NCBI RefSeq assembly: GCF_014653575.1
Contig: NZ_BNAQ01000001.1
Span: forward strand, 620,001-684,000
DNA: 64,000 nucleotides
DNA from: Sphingomonas glacialis
GTDB taxonomy: Bacteria; Pseudomonadota; Alphaproteobacteria; Sphingomonadales; Sphingomonadaceae
Direction: 5' to 3'
Shown: piece by piece, positions 41,977 through 49,616 of the stretch
How positions within the stretch are numbered: position 1 is the stretch's first letter
Layout: the number at the start of each line of letters is the position of its first letter
Program-made: the position numbers and the translations under genes
Notes under the pieces: model-generated
The model's input: only the letters and a program-made list of their open reading frames with translations
Told to the model about the DNA's origin: nothing
The model's database searches: none

Positions 41977-42959
41977 GCCTGCTCTCCGCTCAGTTCGGCG
42001 AGGGTCGCGACGATCGCGCGCTTGGCCAGTTCGATCTTGAAGCCGTTGTCGCGAAGGCCCGCGACGTCGGCCAGTTCCAGCTCGGCCGCGGCGCGGACGT
42101 TCGCTTCGCTTGGCACCTGACCGCGCAAAGCGGCTTCGGCCTTGAACGCCCGCCACGGCTTGTGCGCCACGCCGCCGAGCGCGATGCGGACCTCCTTGAT
42201 CGTGCCGTTCTCAGTCTCGAGGGCCGCGGCGACCGAGACGAGCGCAAAGGCATAGCTCGCGCGGTCGCGGACCTTGCGATAGGTCGAGTGCGCCGCGAAT
42301 GGGAGTGCGGGCAGCGCGACCGACACGATCAGCTCACCCGGCTGAAGTTCGGTATCGCGCTCGGGCGTGCTGCCCGGCAAGCGATGCAAATCAACCAGTG
42401 CGATGGTCCGCTCGCCGCCCGGCCCCGCCACGCGCACCTGCGCATCGAGCGCCGCCAGCGCAACGCACATGTCCGAGGGATGCGTCGCGACACACGACGG
42501 CGACGCACCCAGGATCGCATGGATGCGGTTGAACCCGTCGATCGCGTCGCACCCCGCGCCGGGCGCGCGCTTGTTGCAGCGCGCTGCGTCGTCGTAGAAA
42601 TAGCCGCAGCGGGTGCGCTGGAGGAGGTTCCCGCCGACGGTCGCGACGTTGCGGATCTGCGCGCTCGCCCCCGCCAGGATCGCGCGCGACAGCATCGGAT
42701 AGTGCGCGCGGATCGTGCGGTCGGCCGCGAGCGCGGTGTTGGTCACCCCCGCGCCGATCACCACGCCGCCATCGGCGCCAACGGTGATCTCGCGCGACAG
42801 GCCGGTCACGTCGACCAGCGCCGCCGGCCGCTCGATCGTCTCGCGCATCAGATCGACCAGATTGGTCCCGCCGCCGAGATATTTCGTGTCTGGCGTAGCG
42901 CCTACTAGCGCGATTGCGCCCGCCACGTCTTCGGCGCGGGCATAGCTGAACGGGGTCAT
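41973..42959 (-). CDS. Molybdenum hydroxylase FAD subunit (second set)
   Basis: A 328-residue FAD-binding subunit. FAD motif TKYLGGGTNLVDLMRE at about 25-40, and the four-cysteine insert C118, C128, C137 and C156 (RTRCGYFYDD, ARCNKR, GAGCDAI, PSCVATHPSD), as in PaoB-type [4Fe-4S] subunits. C-terminal [20 protein letters not shown] and GGVAHKPWRAF match the family. ATGA overlaps on both sides join it to the iron-sulfur and molybdenum subunits. Confidence 0.88.
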   Translation of the reverse strand: MTPFSYARAEDVAGAIALVGATPDTKYLGGGTNLVDLMRETIERPAALVDVTGLSREITVGADGGVVIGAGVTNTALAADRTIRAHYPMLSRAILAGASAQIRNVATVGGNLLQRTRCGYFYDDAARCNKRAPGAGCDAIDGFNRIHAILGASPSCVATHPSDMCVALAALDAQVRVAGPGGERTIALVDLHRLPGSTPERDTELQPGELIVSVALPALPFAAHSTYRKVRDRASYAFALVSVAAALETENGTIKEVRIALGGVAHKPWRAFKAEAALRGQVPSEANVRAAAELELADVAGLRDNGFKIELAKRAIVATLAELSGEQA

Positions 42960-43480
42960 GCCGCTTCCTCCTGCCGTGCGGGCGCGGCAGCATAGGTCTC
43001 CGCGATCGCCGCGACGATGCCGTTATACGCGCCGCAGCGGCACAGATTGCCGCTCATCCGCTCGCGCAGTTCGTCATGGTCGAGCGCGATCGTCGCGGCG
43101 GTGAGGTCGCCCGTGACATGGCTTGGGATACCGCGCGCGATCTCGTCGGCCATCGCCACCGCCGAGCACAGCTGGCCTGGCGTGCAATAGCCGCACTGGA
43201 ACCCGTCATGCGCGATGAACGCGCGCTGGAGCGGGTGCAGCCCCTCGGCGTCGGCCAGCCCTTCGACCGTGGTGATCGCGCGGCCCTGATACTGCACCGC
43301 GAGCGCGAGGCAGGAATTGATTCGCGCGCCATCGACGAGCACGGTGCAAGCGCCGCACGCGCCCTGGTTGCAGCCCTTCTTGCTGCCCATCAGGCCGAGA
43401 TGTTCGCGGAGCAGATCGAGCAGCGAGGTACGAAGGTCGACCTCGACCTCGACGGGCCGGTCGTTGATTGTGAATTGCAT
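42956..43480 (-). CDS. Molybdenum hydroxylase [2Fe-2S] subunit without Tat signal (second set)
   Basis: A 174-residue iron-sulfur subunit. First cluster C37, C42, C45 and C57 (GCNQGACGAC; NSC); second cluster C96, C99, C147 and C149 ([12 protein letters not shown]). It begins directly with MQFTINDRPVEVEVDL; GAGG lies before the ATG at 43480. The missing signal peptide marks this as the cytoplasmic counterpart of the Tat-bearing set at 33616. First gene of its operon; the 155-base gap to moaE has no other gene. Confidence 0.88.
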   Translation of the reverse strand: MQFTINDRPVEVEVDLRTSLLDLLREHLGLMGSKKGCNQGACGACTVLVDGARINSCLALAVQYQGRAITTVEGLADAEGLHPLQRAFIAHDGFQCGYCTPGQLCSAVAMADEIARGIPSHVTGDLTAATIALDHDELRERMSGNLCRCGAYNGIVAAIAETYAAAPARQEEAA

Positions 43481-43635
43481 TCAGCACCTCGCCTCAGGAT
43501 CCAGGCCGCGGCATTTCCGCGCTCGCCCGGCCGATGGTGAGTCGCCTGATCGGGGCGAGTCATCGGCACCGCTGCTTTACGGCAGAAGACTAGCGTCCGT
43601 CACGCGATCTTGCCGCGCACGCGCCAGATCAGCGC

Positions 43636-44097
43636 TTATTTCGGCGCGCGTGAAGCCCACGCTGCCGCAGCGGCGTCATCGGCAGCACGCGGCTCGACCC
43701 AGTGCGCTGCGCCGTCGCTCTGCCATTCCTTTTTCCAGAACGGCGCGGCGGTCTTCGCCCAGTCGATCAGGAAGGCACACGCCTCCATCGCCGCGCCGCG
43801 GTGCCGCGAGGCGGTACCGACCAGCACGATCCGCGCACCGACTGGCAGCCGCCCGTAGCGGTGAATCATCGTCACGCCGAGCAACGGCCAGCGCTCCGTC
43901 GCGGTCTGCGCGATCGCGCGCAGCGCCTGCTCTGCCATCGCGGGATAGGTTTCGAGTTCGAGCGCGACGGTGTCGGCGGCGTCAGCGCGGACGATGCCGG
44001 TAAAACTCGCCACCGCGCCACCCCCCAGCGCCTCGAGCCGCTCGAGTTCGGTCGCGGGGACGAAATCCGCCTGCTGGACGCCGATCAGGATGCTCAT
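43636..44097 (-). CDS. moaE: Molybdopterin synthase catalytic subunit MoaE
   Basis: A 153-residue MoaE. Diagnostic motifs are MIHRYGRLPVGARIVLVG, ASRHRGAAMEACAFLIDWAK and the catalytic Lys region APFWKKEW. It transfers sulfur from MoaD thiocarboxylate to precursor Z. The start overlaps the moaD stop (ATGA). The C-terminus is Ala-rich (ADDAAAAAWASRAPK), which is not needed for function in the family. Confidence 0.93.
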   Translation of the reverse strand: MSILIGVQQADFVPATELERLEALGGGAVASFTGIVRADAADTVALELETYPAMAEQALRAIAQTATERWPLLGVTMIHRYGRLPVGARIVLVGTASRHRGAAMEACAFLIDWAKTAAPFWKKEWQSDGAAHWVEPRAADDAAAAAWASRAPK

Positions 44098-44348
44098 CCG
44101 CCCGTCACCGGCGGGAAGATCGCGACTTCACGAGCGCCCGCGATCGACGCGGACAGCGGCGCGAAGGTCTGGTCGATCGCGCAGCGCAACCGCTCGGTGG
44201 TGGCGAACACGCCATAGCCCTCGCCCCGCGCTGCCAGCCAGGCGAGCAAATCGTCGACCGTTGCGACCTCCGTCGGCAGCTCGACGACCTCACCATCACG
44301 GCCGACCGCTTCGCGCACCCAGGAAAAATAGAGCAGATCGAGTTTCAT
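44094..44348 (-). CDS. moaD: Molybdopterin synthase sulfur carrier subunit MoaD
   Basis: An 84-residue ubiquitin-like sulfur carrier. It begins MKLDLLYFSWVREAVGRD and ends AIFPPVTGG with the obligatory C-terminal Gly-Gly that becomes the thiocarboxylate. The upstream in-frame sequence has a stop just before the ATG at 44348, which fixes the start. moaE follows with an ATGA overlap. A short out-of-frame reading frame with a strong ribosome-binding site overlaps its 5' end. Confidence 0.93.
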   Translation of the reverse strand: MKLDLLYFSWVREAVGRDGEVVELPTEVATVDDLLAWLAARGEGYGVFATTERLRCAIDQTFAPLSASIAGAREVAIFPPVTGG

Positions 44349-44427
44349 GCCACGTCACCATCAGCGCCGAACCGACTATCGCGGCGCGTGTTTCTGGGTC
44401 GTCACGTAAGACCGAAGCCAGCGTCAT
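44296..44427 (-). CDS. Possible leader peptide overlapping moaD, 43 aa
   Basis: The minus-strand frame from ATG at 44427 encodes 43 residues (MTLASVLRDDPETRAAIVGS, then ALMVTWHETRSALFFLG) and ends inside moaD at 44296. Its start has one of the best ribosome-binding sites in the region (AAGGGAGG, 5 bases before ATG), whereas moaD itself has none. Translation through the overlap could couple or regulate moaD. No homologue is recognised; it might be an artefact. Confidence 0.3.
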   Translation of the reverse strand: MTLASVLRDDPETRAAIVGSALMVTWHETRSALFFLGARSGRP

Positions 44428-44542
44428 GCCACCTCCCTTCGCGCGAAAACGCACCGACCGACAAATTGACTTCCGCTCACTATATTCGACGGTATACAGC
44501 GATTCGCAGCGAGCCAAACGCGGCGCGTAAGGGGTTTTGCGA

Positions 44543-46939
44543 ATGCGAGTGTCGATCATGGCCGCCACCATTTCGGCGGCGGCCCTGTGCAGTGCCATGC
44601 CGACCGTCGCATCGGCGAAGGATGCGCCGCCCGCTGTCCCCGCCCTGGACAACAGCGCGGAGGGCACGCCCGACATCACCGTCACCGCGCGCCGCCGCAG
44701 CGAGGATCTCGAAAAGGTCCCGCTCGCGATTTCGGTGGTGGGCGGCGCACTGATCGAGCGGTCGTACACCGTCAACACCAACCAGCTCAGCCTGCTGGTC
44801 CCCGCGCTCAACTACAGCTCGGCCAATCCGCGCAACACCGCCTTCACCATCCGCGGCCTCAGCAGCAGCGTCGTCGCGGTGAGTCAGGCGAACGACGGGC
44901 TCGAGCCCGGCGTCGGCTTCTATGTCGATCAAGTCTATCACGCCCGCCCCGCCACCGCCGCGTTCGACTTTTCCGACATCGCGCAGATCGAAGTGCTGCG
45001 CGGGCCGCAAGGCACGCTGTTCGGCAAGAACACGACAGCCGGCGCGATTAGCATCACCAGCAAGGCGCCGACCTTCACCCCCGAGGCGAGCGAAGAACTC
45101 TCGGTCGGCAGCTATAATTTCGTCCAGGCCAAGGCGTCCGCCTCGGGCCCGCTGATCGGCGATACGCTCGCCTTTCGCATCGCGGGGCTGACGACGCGAC
45201 GCGACGGCGTGATCGACAATGTCCGCACCGGCGCCAAGCAAAACGGCATCGGCAACCAGGCGGTGCGCGGCCAATTGCTGTTCAAGCCGACCAGCGATTT
45301 CCAGCTCCGCCTTAGCGCCGACTTCACCAATTTCGAAAGCGAATGCTGCACCCAGGTCTATCTGCGCGTCGGCCAGAGCCTGCGCGCCGCGACGCGGCAA
45401 TATGCCGGGCCGACCGGGCTCGCCGCGCAATTTGGCTATGCACCACCGAGCACCAACCCGTACGACCGCAAGACCGACATCGACGCGCAACTCGGCGTCG
45501 ACACGAACGAGGGCGGCGTCTCGGCGATCGCCGACTGGAACCTCGGGCGGATCGGCACGCTCACCTCGGTCAGCGCGTGGCGCTTCTGGAACTGGGATGC
45601 GGCGAACGACCGCGACTATACCGGCATCCCGGTCCAGATCACGCAGCACATCCCCTCGCGCCAGGACCAGTTCAGCCAGGAACTGCGGCTCGCCTCGAAC
45701 GGCGAGCATCGCCTGGGCTATGTCGCGGGCCTGTACTTCTTCGACCAGAAGATCACCGGCGAGCCGATCAGCATCTACGGCCCCGCCGCGGCGCGCTATC
45801 TGATCGGCACGACCACCGGAACGGGCGCGGCGGCGGTCGCGGTGCCGGCGAACCTGCTCGATGGCTATGGCACCGATGGCAACACCCGGCTCAAAGAAGA
45901 CAGCTACGCCGCCTTCGCCGAACTCAACTACAAGCTCCTGCCGCGCCTGACGCTGACCGGGGGCCTACGCTACACCTATGAGGTCAAGGACGGCAGCTAC
46001 AGCGCCTATACCTTCGGCGGACCGACCGTCACCAACGCAGCGCTGCTCGCGGCCCAGCTCGGCGTGCTGCGCGGGCAGAGCTATTCGGGCCACGACACGG
46101 AAAGCAACCTGTCGGGCCGCGCGAACCTCGCCTGGCAGGCGACCGATCAAGTGCTGGCGTACGCAAGCTATGCGCGCGGCTTCAAATCGGGCGGGATCAA
46201 CCTGTCGGGACTGCCGCTCGACACCGCCAACCAGCCGGTGCTGACCACCGCCGTCATCCGGCCCGAGCTCAACACGACCTATGAGGCCGGGCTCAAGGCG
46301 GCGCTGTTCGAGCGGCGGCTGACCTTCAATCTTGCGGGCTTCACCACCGCCGTGCGCGATTTCCAGGCGACGATCGTCGACAGCGCGCAGACGGTAGCGC
46401 TGCGCGGCTATCTCTCGAACATCCCCAAGGTCACGGTGAAGGGCGTCGAGGCCGACATCACCGCCACGCTCACGCCCCGTTTCCAGCTCCGCGGCAACCT
46501 CGCCTTCGCGCATGGCGAATACTCGCGCTACCCCGCCGGCCCCTGCCCGCTCGAACTCCAGACCGCCGCGACGGCCGCCTGCAACCTGACAGGGCGGCCG
46601 CTCGCCGGGCTGCCGAAATGGTCCGAGACGATTGGCGGCGACTATACGCTGCCGGTGGGGACGCTGGCGGTCATCCTCCATGCCGATTCGAGCTGGCGGA
46701 CCAGCTATTATGGCGATCCGAGCCTGTCCAAATACACGCTGATCGACGGCTACACCGTCACCAATGCGAGCCTGGCAGTGCGGACCCGCGCCGGCCTCGA
46801 AGTCGCGGTGTTCGTCCGCAACGTGTTCAACGCCGACTACATCCAGAACCTGACGATCCAGGCGGGCAATTCAGGGCTGATCCTCGGCACGCCGAGCGAC
46901 CCGCGCGTGATCGGCGTGACGCTGCGCGCGTACCAATAG
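44543..46939 (+). CDS. TonB-dependent outer-membrane receptor
   Basis: A 798-residue outer-membrane receptor from ATG at 44543. A signal peptide is followed by DITVTARRR (TonB box/plug start), the plug segment FTIRGLSS and VEVLRGPQGTLFGKNTTAGA-type sequence near residue 160 (IEVLRGPQGTLFGKNTT). A long barrel follows, with the usual TonB-receptor end (NVFNADYIQNLTIQ, VIGVTLRAYQ). It is of the large sphingomonad TonB-receptor type. It lies between moaD and moeA on the opposite strand, all other genes around it being for molybdenum use. The ligand cannot be inferred from sequence. Confidence 0.88.
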   Translation: MRVSIMAATISAAALCSAMPTVASAKDAPPAVPALDNSAEGTPDITVTARRRSEDLEKVPLAISVVGGALIERSYTVNTNQLSLLVPALNYSSANPRNTAFTIRGLSSSVVAVSQANDGLEPGVGFYVDQVYHARPATAAFDFSDIAQIEVLRGPQGTLFGKNTTAGAISITSKAPTFTPEASEELSVGSYNFVQAKASASGPLIGDTLAFRIAGLTTRRDGVIDNVRTGAKQNGIGNQAVRGQLLFKPTSDFQLRLSADFTNFESECCTQVYLRVGQSLRAATRQYAGPTGLAAQFGYAPPSTNPYDRKTDIDAQLGVDTNEGGVSAIADWNLGRIGTLTSVSAWRFWNWDAANDRDYTGIPVQITQHIPSRQDQFSQELRLASNGEHRLGYVAGLYFFDQKITGEPISIYGPAAARYLIGTTTGTGAAAVAVPANLLDGYGTDGNTRLKEDSYAAFAELNYKLLPRLTLTGGLRYTYEVKDGSYSAYTFGGPTVTNAALLAAQLGVLRGQSYSGHDTESNLSGRANLAWQATDQVLAYASYARGFKSGGINLSGLPLDTANQPVLTTAVIRPELNTTYEAGLKAALFERRLTFNLAGFTTAVRDFQATIVDSAQTVALRGYLSNIPKVTVKGVEADITATLTPRFQLRGNLAFAHGEYSRYPAGPCPLELQTAATAACNLTGRPLAGLPKWSETIGGDYTLPVGTLAVILHADSSWRTSYYGDPSLSKYTLIDGYTVTNASLAVRTRAGLEVAVFVRNVFNADYIQNLTIQAGNSGLILGTPSDPRVIGVTLRAYQ

Positions 46940-46942
46940 CGC

Positions 46943-48139
46943 TCAGGTCAGCGGATAGACGCGGCGGCGCTCCCCGTCGGACGTCGTGTCGGCGACCACC
47001 CAGCAATTCGCTTCGATCAGCGGGCGCAACGTGTGCGATCGCTGATCGGCGAGGATCCGGATCGCTCCAGCGGCATCGCGCGACGCCTTGAGGAACAGCG
47101 TCGTGTCGGGTCGCCGATCGGTGTCGATCTCGACCGTTTCGCCGCATTCGGGCGGAAGTCCGCTCATCACGCGGAGCGCCGCGCCGAGGAAAAAGCGCGC
47201 GCCGAGCAACGCCGCGACCGGGTTGCCCGGCAATCCGAAGAACAGCGTGCCATTCGGCAGCGTCGCGAACAGCAAGGGCTTGCCCGGCCGCATCCGCACC
47301 CCGTGGAAATGCACCCGCGCGCCGAGCCGCGCCAGCGCCCGGCCGAGATGATCATGGTCGCCGCCCGAAGCGCCGCCCGTCGTCACGACGATCGCGCTGT
47401 CCGACGCGGCCGCGATCGCGCGCTCGAGTTGCGCGACATCGTCGCTGACCGGCAGCGCGCGCCGCGGTTCGATCCCCTGCGCGCGCAGCAGCGCCGTAAG
47501 CATCACGCTGTTGGCGTCGAAGATCGCGGCGGGCCGCTCGACGCTCGGCGGCACGAGCAGTTCGTCCCCGGTCGGCAGCAGCGTGATCGAGGGTTGCCGC
47601 GCGACATCCAGCGCCGCGACCCCATAGCAAGCGAGCGCCCCGATGATCTCGGGCGTCACCCGCGTTCCCGGCGACAGCACGCGCGCACCGGCGGCCGCAT
47701 CCTCACCGCGACGCCGGACGTTTCGCCCCGGCAGCAGCGGGCGATCGAGAACGAGCGCCCCCTGCTCGATCCGCGCTTCCTCATGCGGCAGAACATAATC
47801 GCACCCGGCCGGGACCGGCGCGCCGGTGCTGATCCGGCACGCGGTGCGCGGCGCGTGCGTGGTCGGGCTGATGCCCGCGCGGACCGATCCCGCGATCGGC
47901 AAATGCGCTGGCTGCTTGGGCGTGGCACCCACCGTATCGGCCGCGGCGAACGCGAAGCCGTCCATCGCGGCGGCATCGAAGCGGGGATAGTCGCTCGCCG
48001 CGATCCCGTCGCCCGCCGTCACGCGGTGCAGCGCGTCGAGCAGGCCGACCGTCTCGACGCCGAGCGATGCCGACTGTTCGCGGATGATGGCGAGCGCGGC
48101 GTCGAAACTCGGCCGCGCGGGGCGTGGTGCGTCGCTCAT
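46943..48139 (-). CDS. moeA: Molybdopterin molybdotransferase MoeA (copy 1)
   Basis: A 398-residue MoeA. Motifs are RFDAAAMDGFAF, ISTGAPVPAGCDYVLPHEEA, LLPTGDELLVP, TTGGASGGDHDHL and KPLLFATLPNGTLFFGLPGN. It inserts molybdate into adenylylated molybdopterin. The start overlaps the mobA-type gene (ATGA). The C-terminal domain is short and ends DGERRRVYPLT. A second MoeA lies at 54170; the copies are divergent, so possibly specialised to different clients. Confidence 0.9.
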   Translation of the reverse strand: MSDAPRPARPSFDAALAIIREQSASLGVETVGLLDALHRVTAGDGIAASDYPRFDAAAMDGFAFAAADTVGATPKQPAHLPIAGSVRAGISPTTHAPRTACRISTGAPVPAGCDYVLPHEEARIEQGALVLDRPLLPGRNVRRRGEDAAAGARVLSPGTRVTPEIIGALACYGVAALDVARQPSITLLPTGDELLVPPSVERPAAIFDANSVMLTALLRAQGIEPRRALPVSDDVAQLERAIAAASDSAIVVTTGGASGGDHDHLGRALARLGARVHFHGVRMRPGKPLLFATLPNGTLFFGLPGNPVAALLGARFFLGAALRVMSGLPPECGETVEIDTDRRPDTTLFLKASRDAAGAIRILADQRSHTLRPLIEANCWVVADTTSDGERRRVYPLT

Positions 48140-48678
48140 TCGGCCCGGTCCGCGAGCCGCGCGAGATCGGCGACGCGGTTGATATTAGGCAGATCGCCCC
48201 CCGCATCGATCGCCACCGCGCCGACACGCGACGCCCAACGATAGACCGCGCGATCTCCGCTCTGCGTCAGATGGTGCGAGAGCGGCTCGGTCAGCGCGAC
48301 GGGCCAATAGCCGATGATCGGCGCCTGCCGCAAAAACCGCGCTTCGCCGCCCGCCGTCAACCGCTCGACAAGTGCGGTCGGAAGATACGGCGTATCGCAC
48401 CCGATCGACAGCACCGCGTCATGCCCGTGCGCTTCGGCGTGCCGCAACGCGGCGCACAAGCCGCCAAGCGGCCCGAGATCTGGCGCTGGCCAATCGGGAA
48501 TCGCGGCAAGCCCGTCTGGCCCCGTCGTCCGCCCGCAGACGATCACCGTATCGGTCGCCGCCCGCAACGCTGCTGCCGCATGCGCGATCAGCGTTTGCCC
48601 GTCGAGCAGCGCGAGCGCCTTGTCGCTCCCGAACCGCGTCGCCTGACCACCCGCGAGGATCGCACCGAGCAGCGTCAT
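48136..48678 (-). CDS. mobA: Molybdenum cofactor nucleotidyltransferase, MobA-type
   Basis: A 180-residue guanylyltransferase-like protein. The N-terminal nucleotide-binding signature is GAILAGGQATRFGSDKA (residues 5-21), and the metal Asp motif is in DAVLSIGCDTPYLP. It attaches GMP to molybdopterin, as needed by the FdhF-type enzyme next door. The start at 48678 overlaps the fdhD stop; the frame is open further upstream, but as antisense-like sequence. Cytidylyltransferase (MocA) specificity cannot be excluded by eye. Confidence 0.85.
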   Translation of the reverse strand: MTLLGAILAGGQATRFGSDKALALLDGQTLIAHAAAALRAATDTVIVCGRTTGPDGLAAIPDWPAPDLGPLGGLCAALRHAEAHGHDAVLSIGCDTPYLPTALVERLTAGGEARFLRQAPIIGYWPVALTEPLSHHLTQSGDRAVYRWASRVGAVAIDAGGDLPNINRVADLARLADRAE

Positions 48679-49463
48679 GCCGCGCCGTGCGCCGCCAGCA
48701 CCGCATCGCTGCGCGCGAGCATCACCACGCGCAGATCGCACGACGCCGCCCGCCGCAACGCAAGGTCGGTCGCCGCCGAGATCGTCACGAGCAGCGGGCA
48801 ATTCGCCAATGCCGCTTTCTCGACCAGCTCGTACGAGCAGCGCGACGACAGCAAGGCAAACCCGCCATCCCAGCCGCGCCGCTCGCGCGCCATCGCGCCG
48901 ATCAGCTTGTCGAAGGCATTGTGTCGCCCGACATCCTCGCGGACGAGAAACACGTCGCCCTCTGCCGAGCACAACGCCGCGGCATGGACCGCGCCTGTCG
49001 CGCGGTTGAGCGGCTGGAGCGGGCGAAGCGCGTTCAAACCGCGGAACAGCGCGGCGCTGTCGGCGCGGCTCTGCGCCGTCACGGCGGGCAACAAGCGCAG
49101 CGCCTGTTCGAGATTCTCGATCCCGCACATGCCGCATGACGATTCGGACACGCGGTGCCGCACGCGCTCGAGCAGATTCGGTCCGCACTCGGGCGCAAGC
49201 GCGACGCGAACGATGTCGCCGTCGGCGCGCGAATGCACGTCGATCCCGAGCACAGCCTCGACGCCGGGAATGAGCCGCTCGCTCAAGGCGAACCCCGTTG
49301 CGAAATCCTCGAGATTGGTCGGCGTCGCCATCATCACGGCATAGCCGACCCCGCTGAACTCGAGCGCGATCGGCCGCTCGACCGCGACCGCGCGGCGGAT
49401 TTCACTGTGCGTGCCATCGGCGCGGATCTGCGCAAACGTTTGATCGAGGGAAGCATCCGTCAT
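48675..49463 (-). CDS. fdhD: Formate dehydrogenase accessory sulfurtransferase FdhD
   Basis: A 262-residue FdhD. The sulfur-carrying cysteine pair is C110-x2-C113 (SSCGMCG). The conserved stretch is REDVGRHNAFDKLIG, followed by LLSSRCSYELVEKAALAN. FdhD transfers sulfur to the cofactor of formate-dehydrogenase-like enzymes. It is divergent from the YdeP-like gene at 49617 and heads the fdhD-mobA-moeA operon, each overlap being ATGA. Confidence 0.93.
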   Translation of the reverse strand: MTDASLDQTFAQIRADGTHSEIRRAVAVERPIALEFSGVGYAVMMATPTNLEDFATGFALSERLIPGVEAVLGIDVHSRADGDIVRVALAPECGPNLLERVRHRVSESSCGMCGIENLEQALRLLPAVTAQSRADSAALFRGLNALRPLQPLNRATGAVHAAALCSAEGDVFLVREDVGRHNAFDKLIGAMARERRGWDGGFALLSSRCSYELVEKAALANCPLLVTISAATDLALRRAASCDLRVVMLARSDAVLAAHGAA

Positions 49464-49616
49464 CGCATCGCCCTAGCCCATCCATCGGCATCGCCAAATG
49501 CGCAATCGCGCGCAAACGGTGCGCAGATCATGCGCTTTTGTGGGTGAACCAATCGGTTGCGGTATCGTTCAGCGAAAAGGTCCGCTGTGTCTTGCGGGCA
49601 GAATGCGGGAACGGTC

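Noticed and set aside
44468..44540. Sigma-70 promoter before the TonB receptor (TTGACT and TATACA)
   Set aside because: The two boxes are 21 bases apart, outside the functional range, and no better pair was seen.
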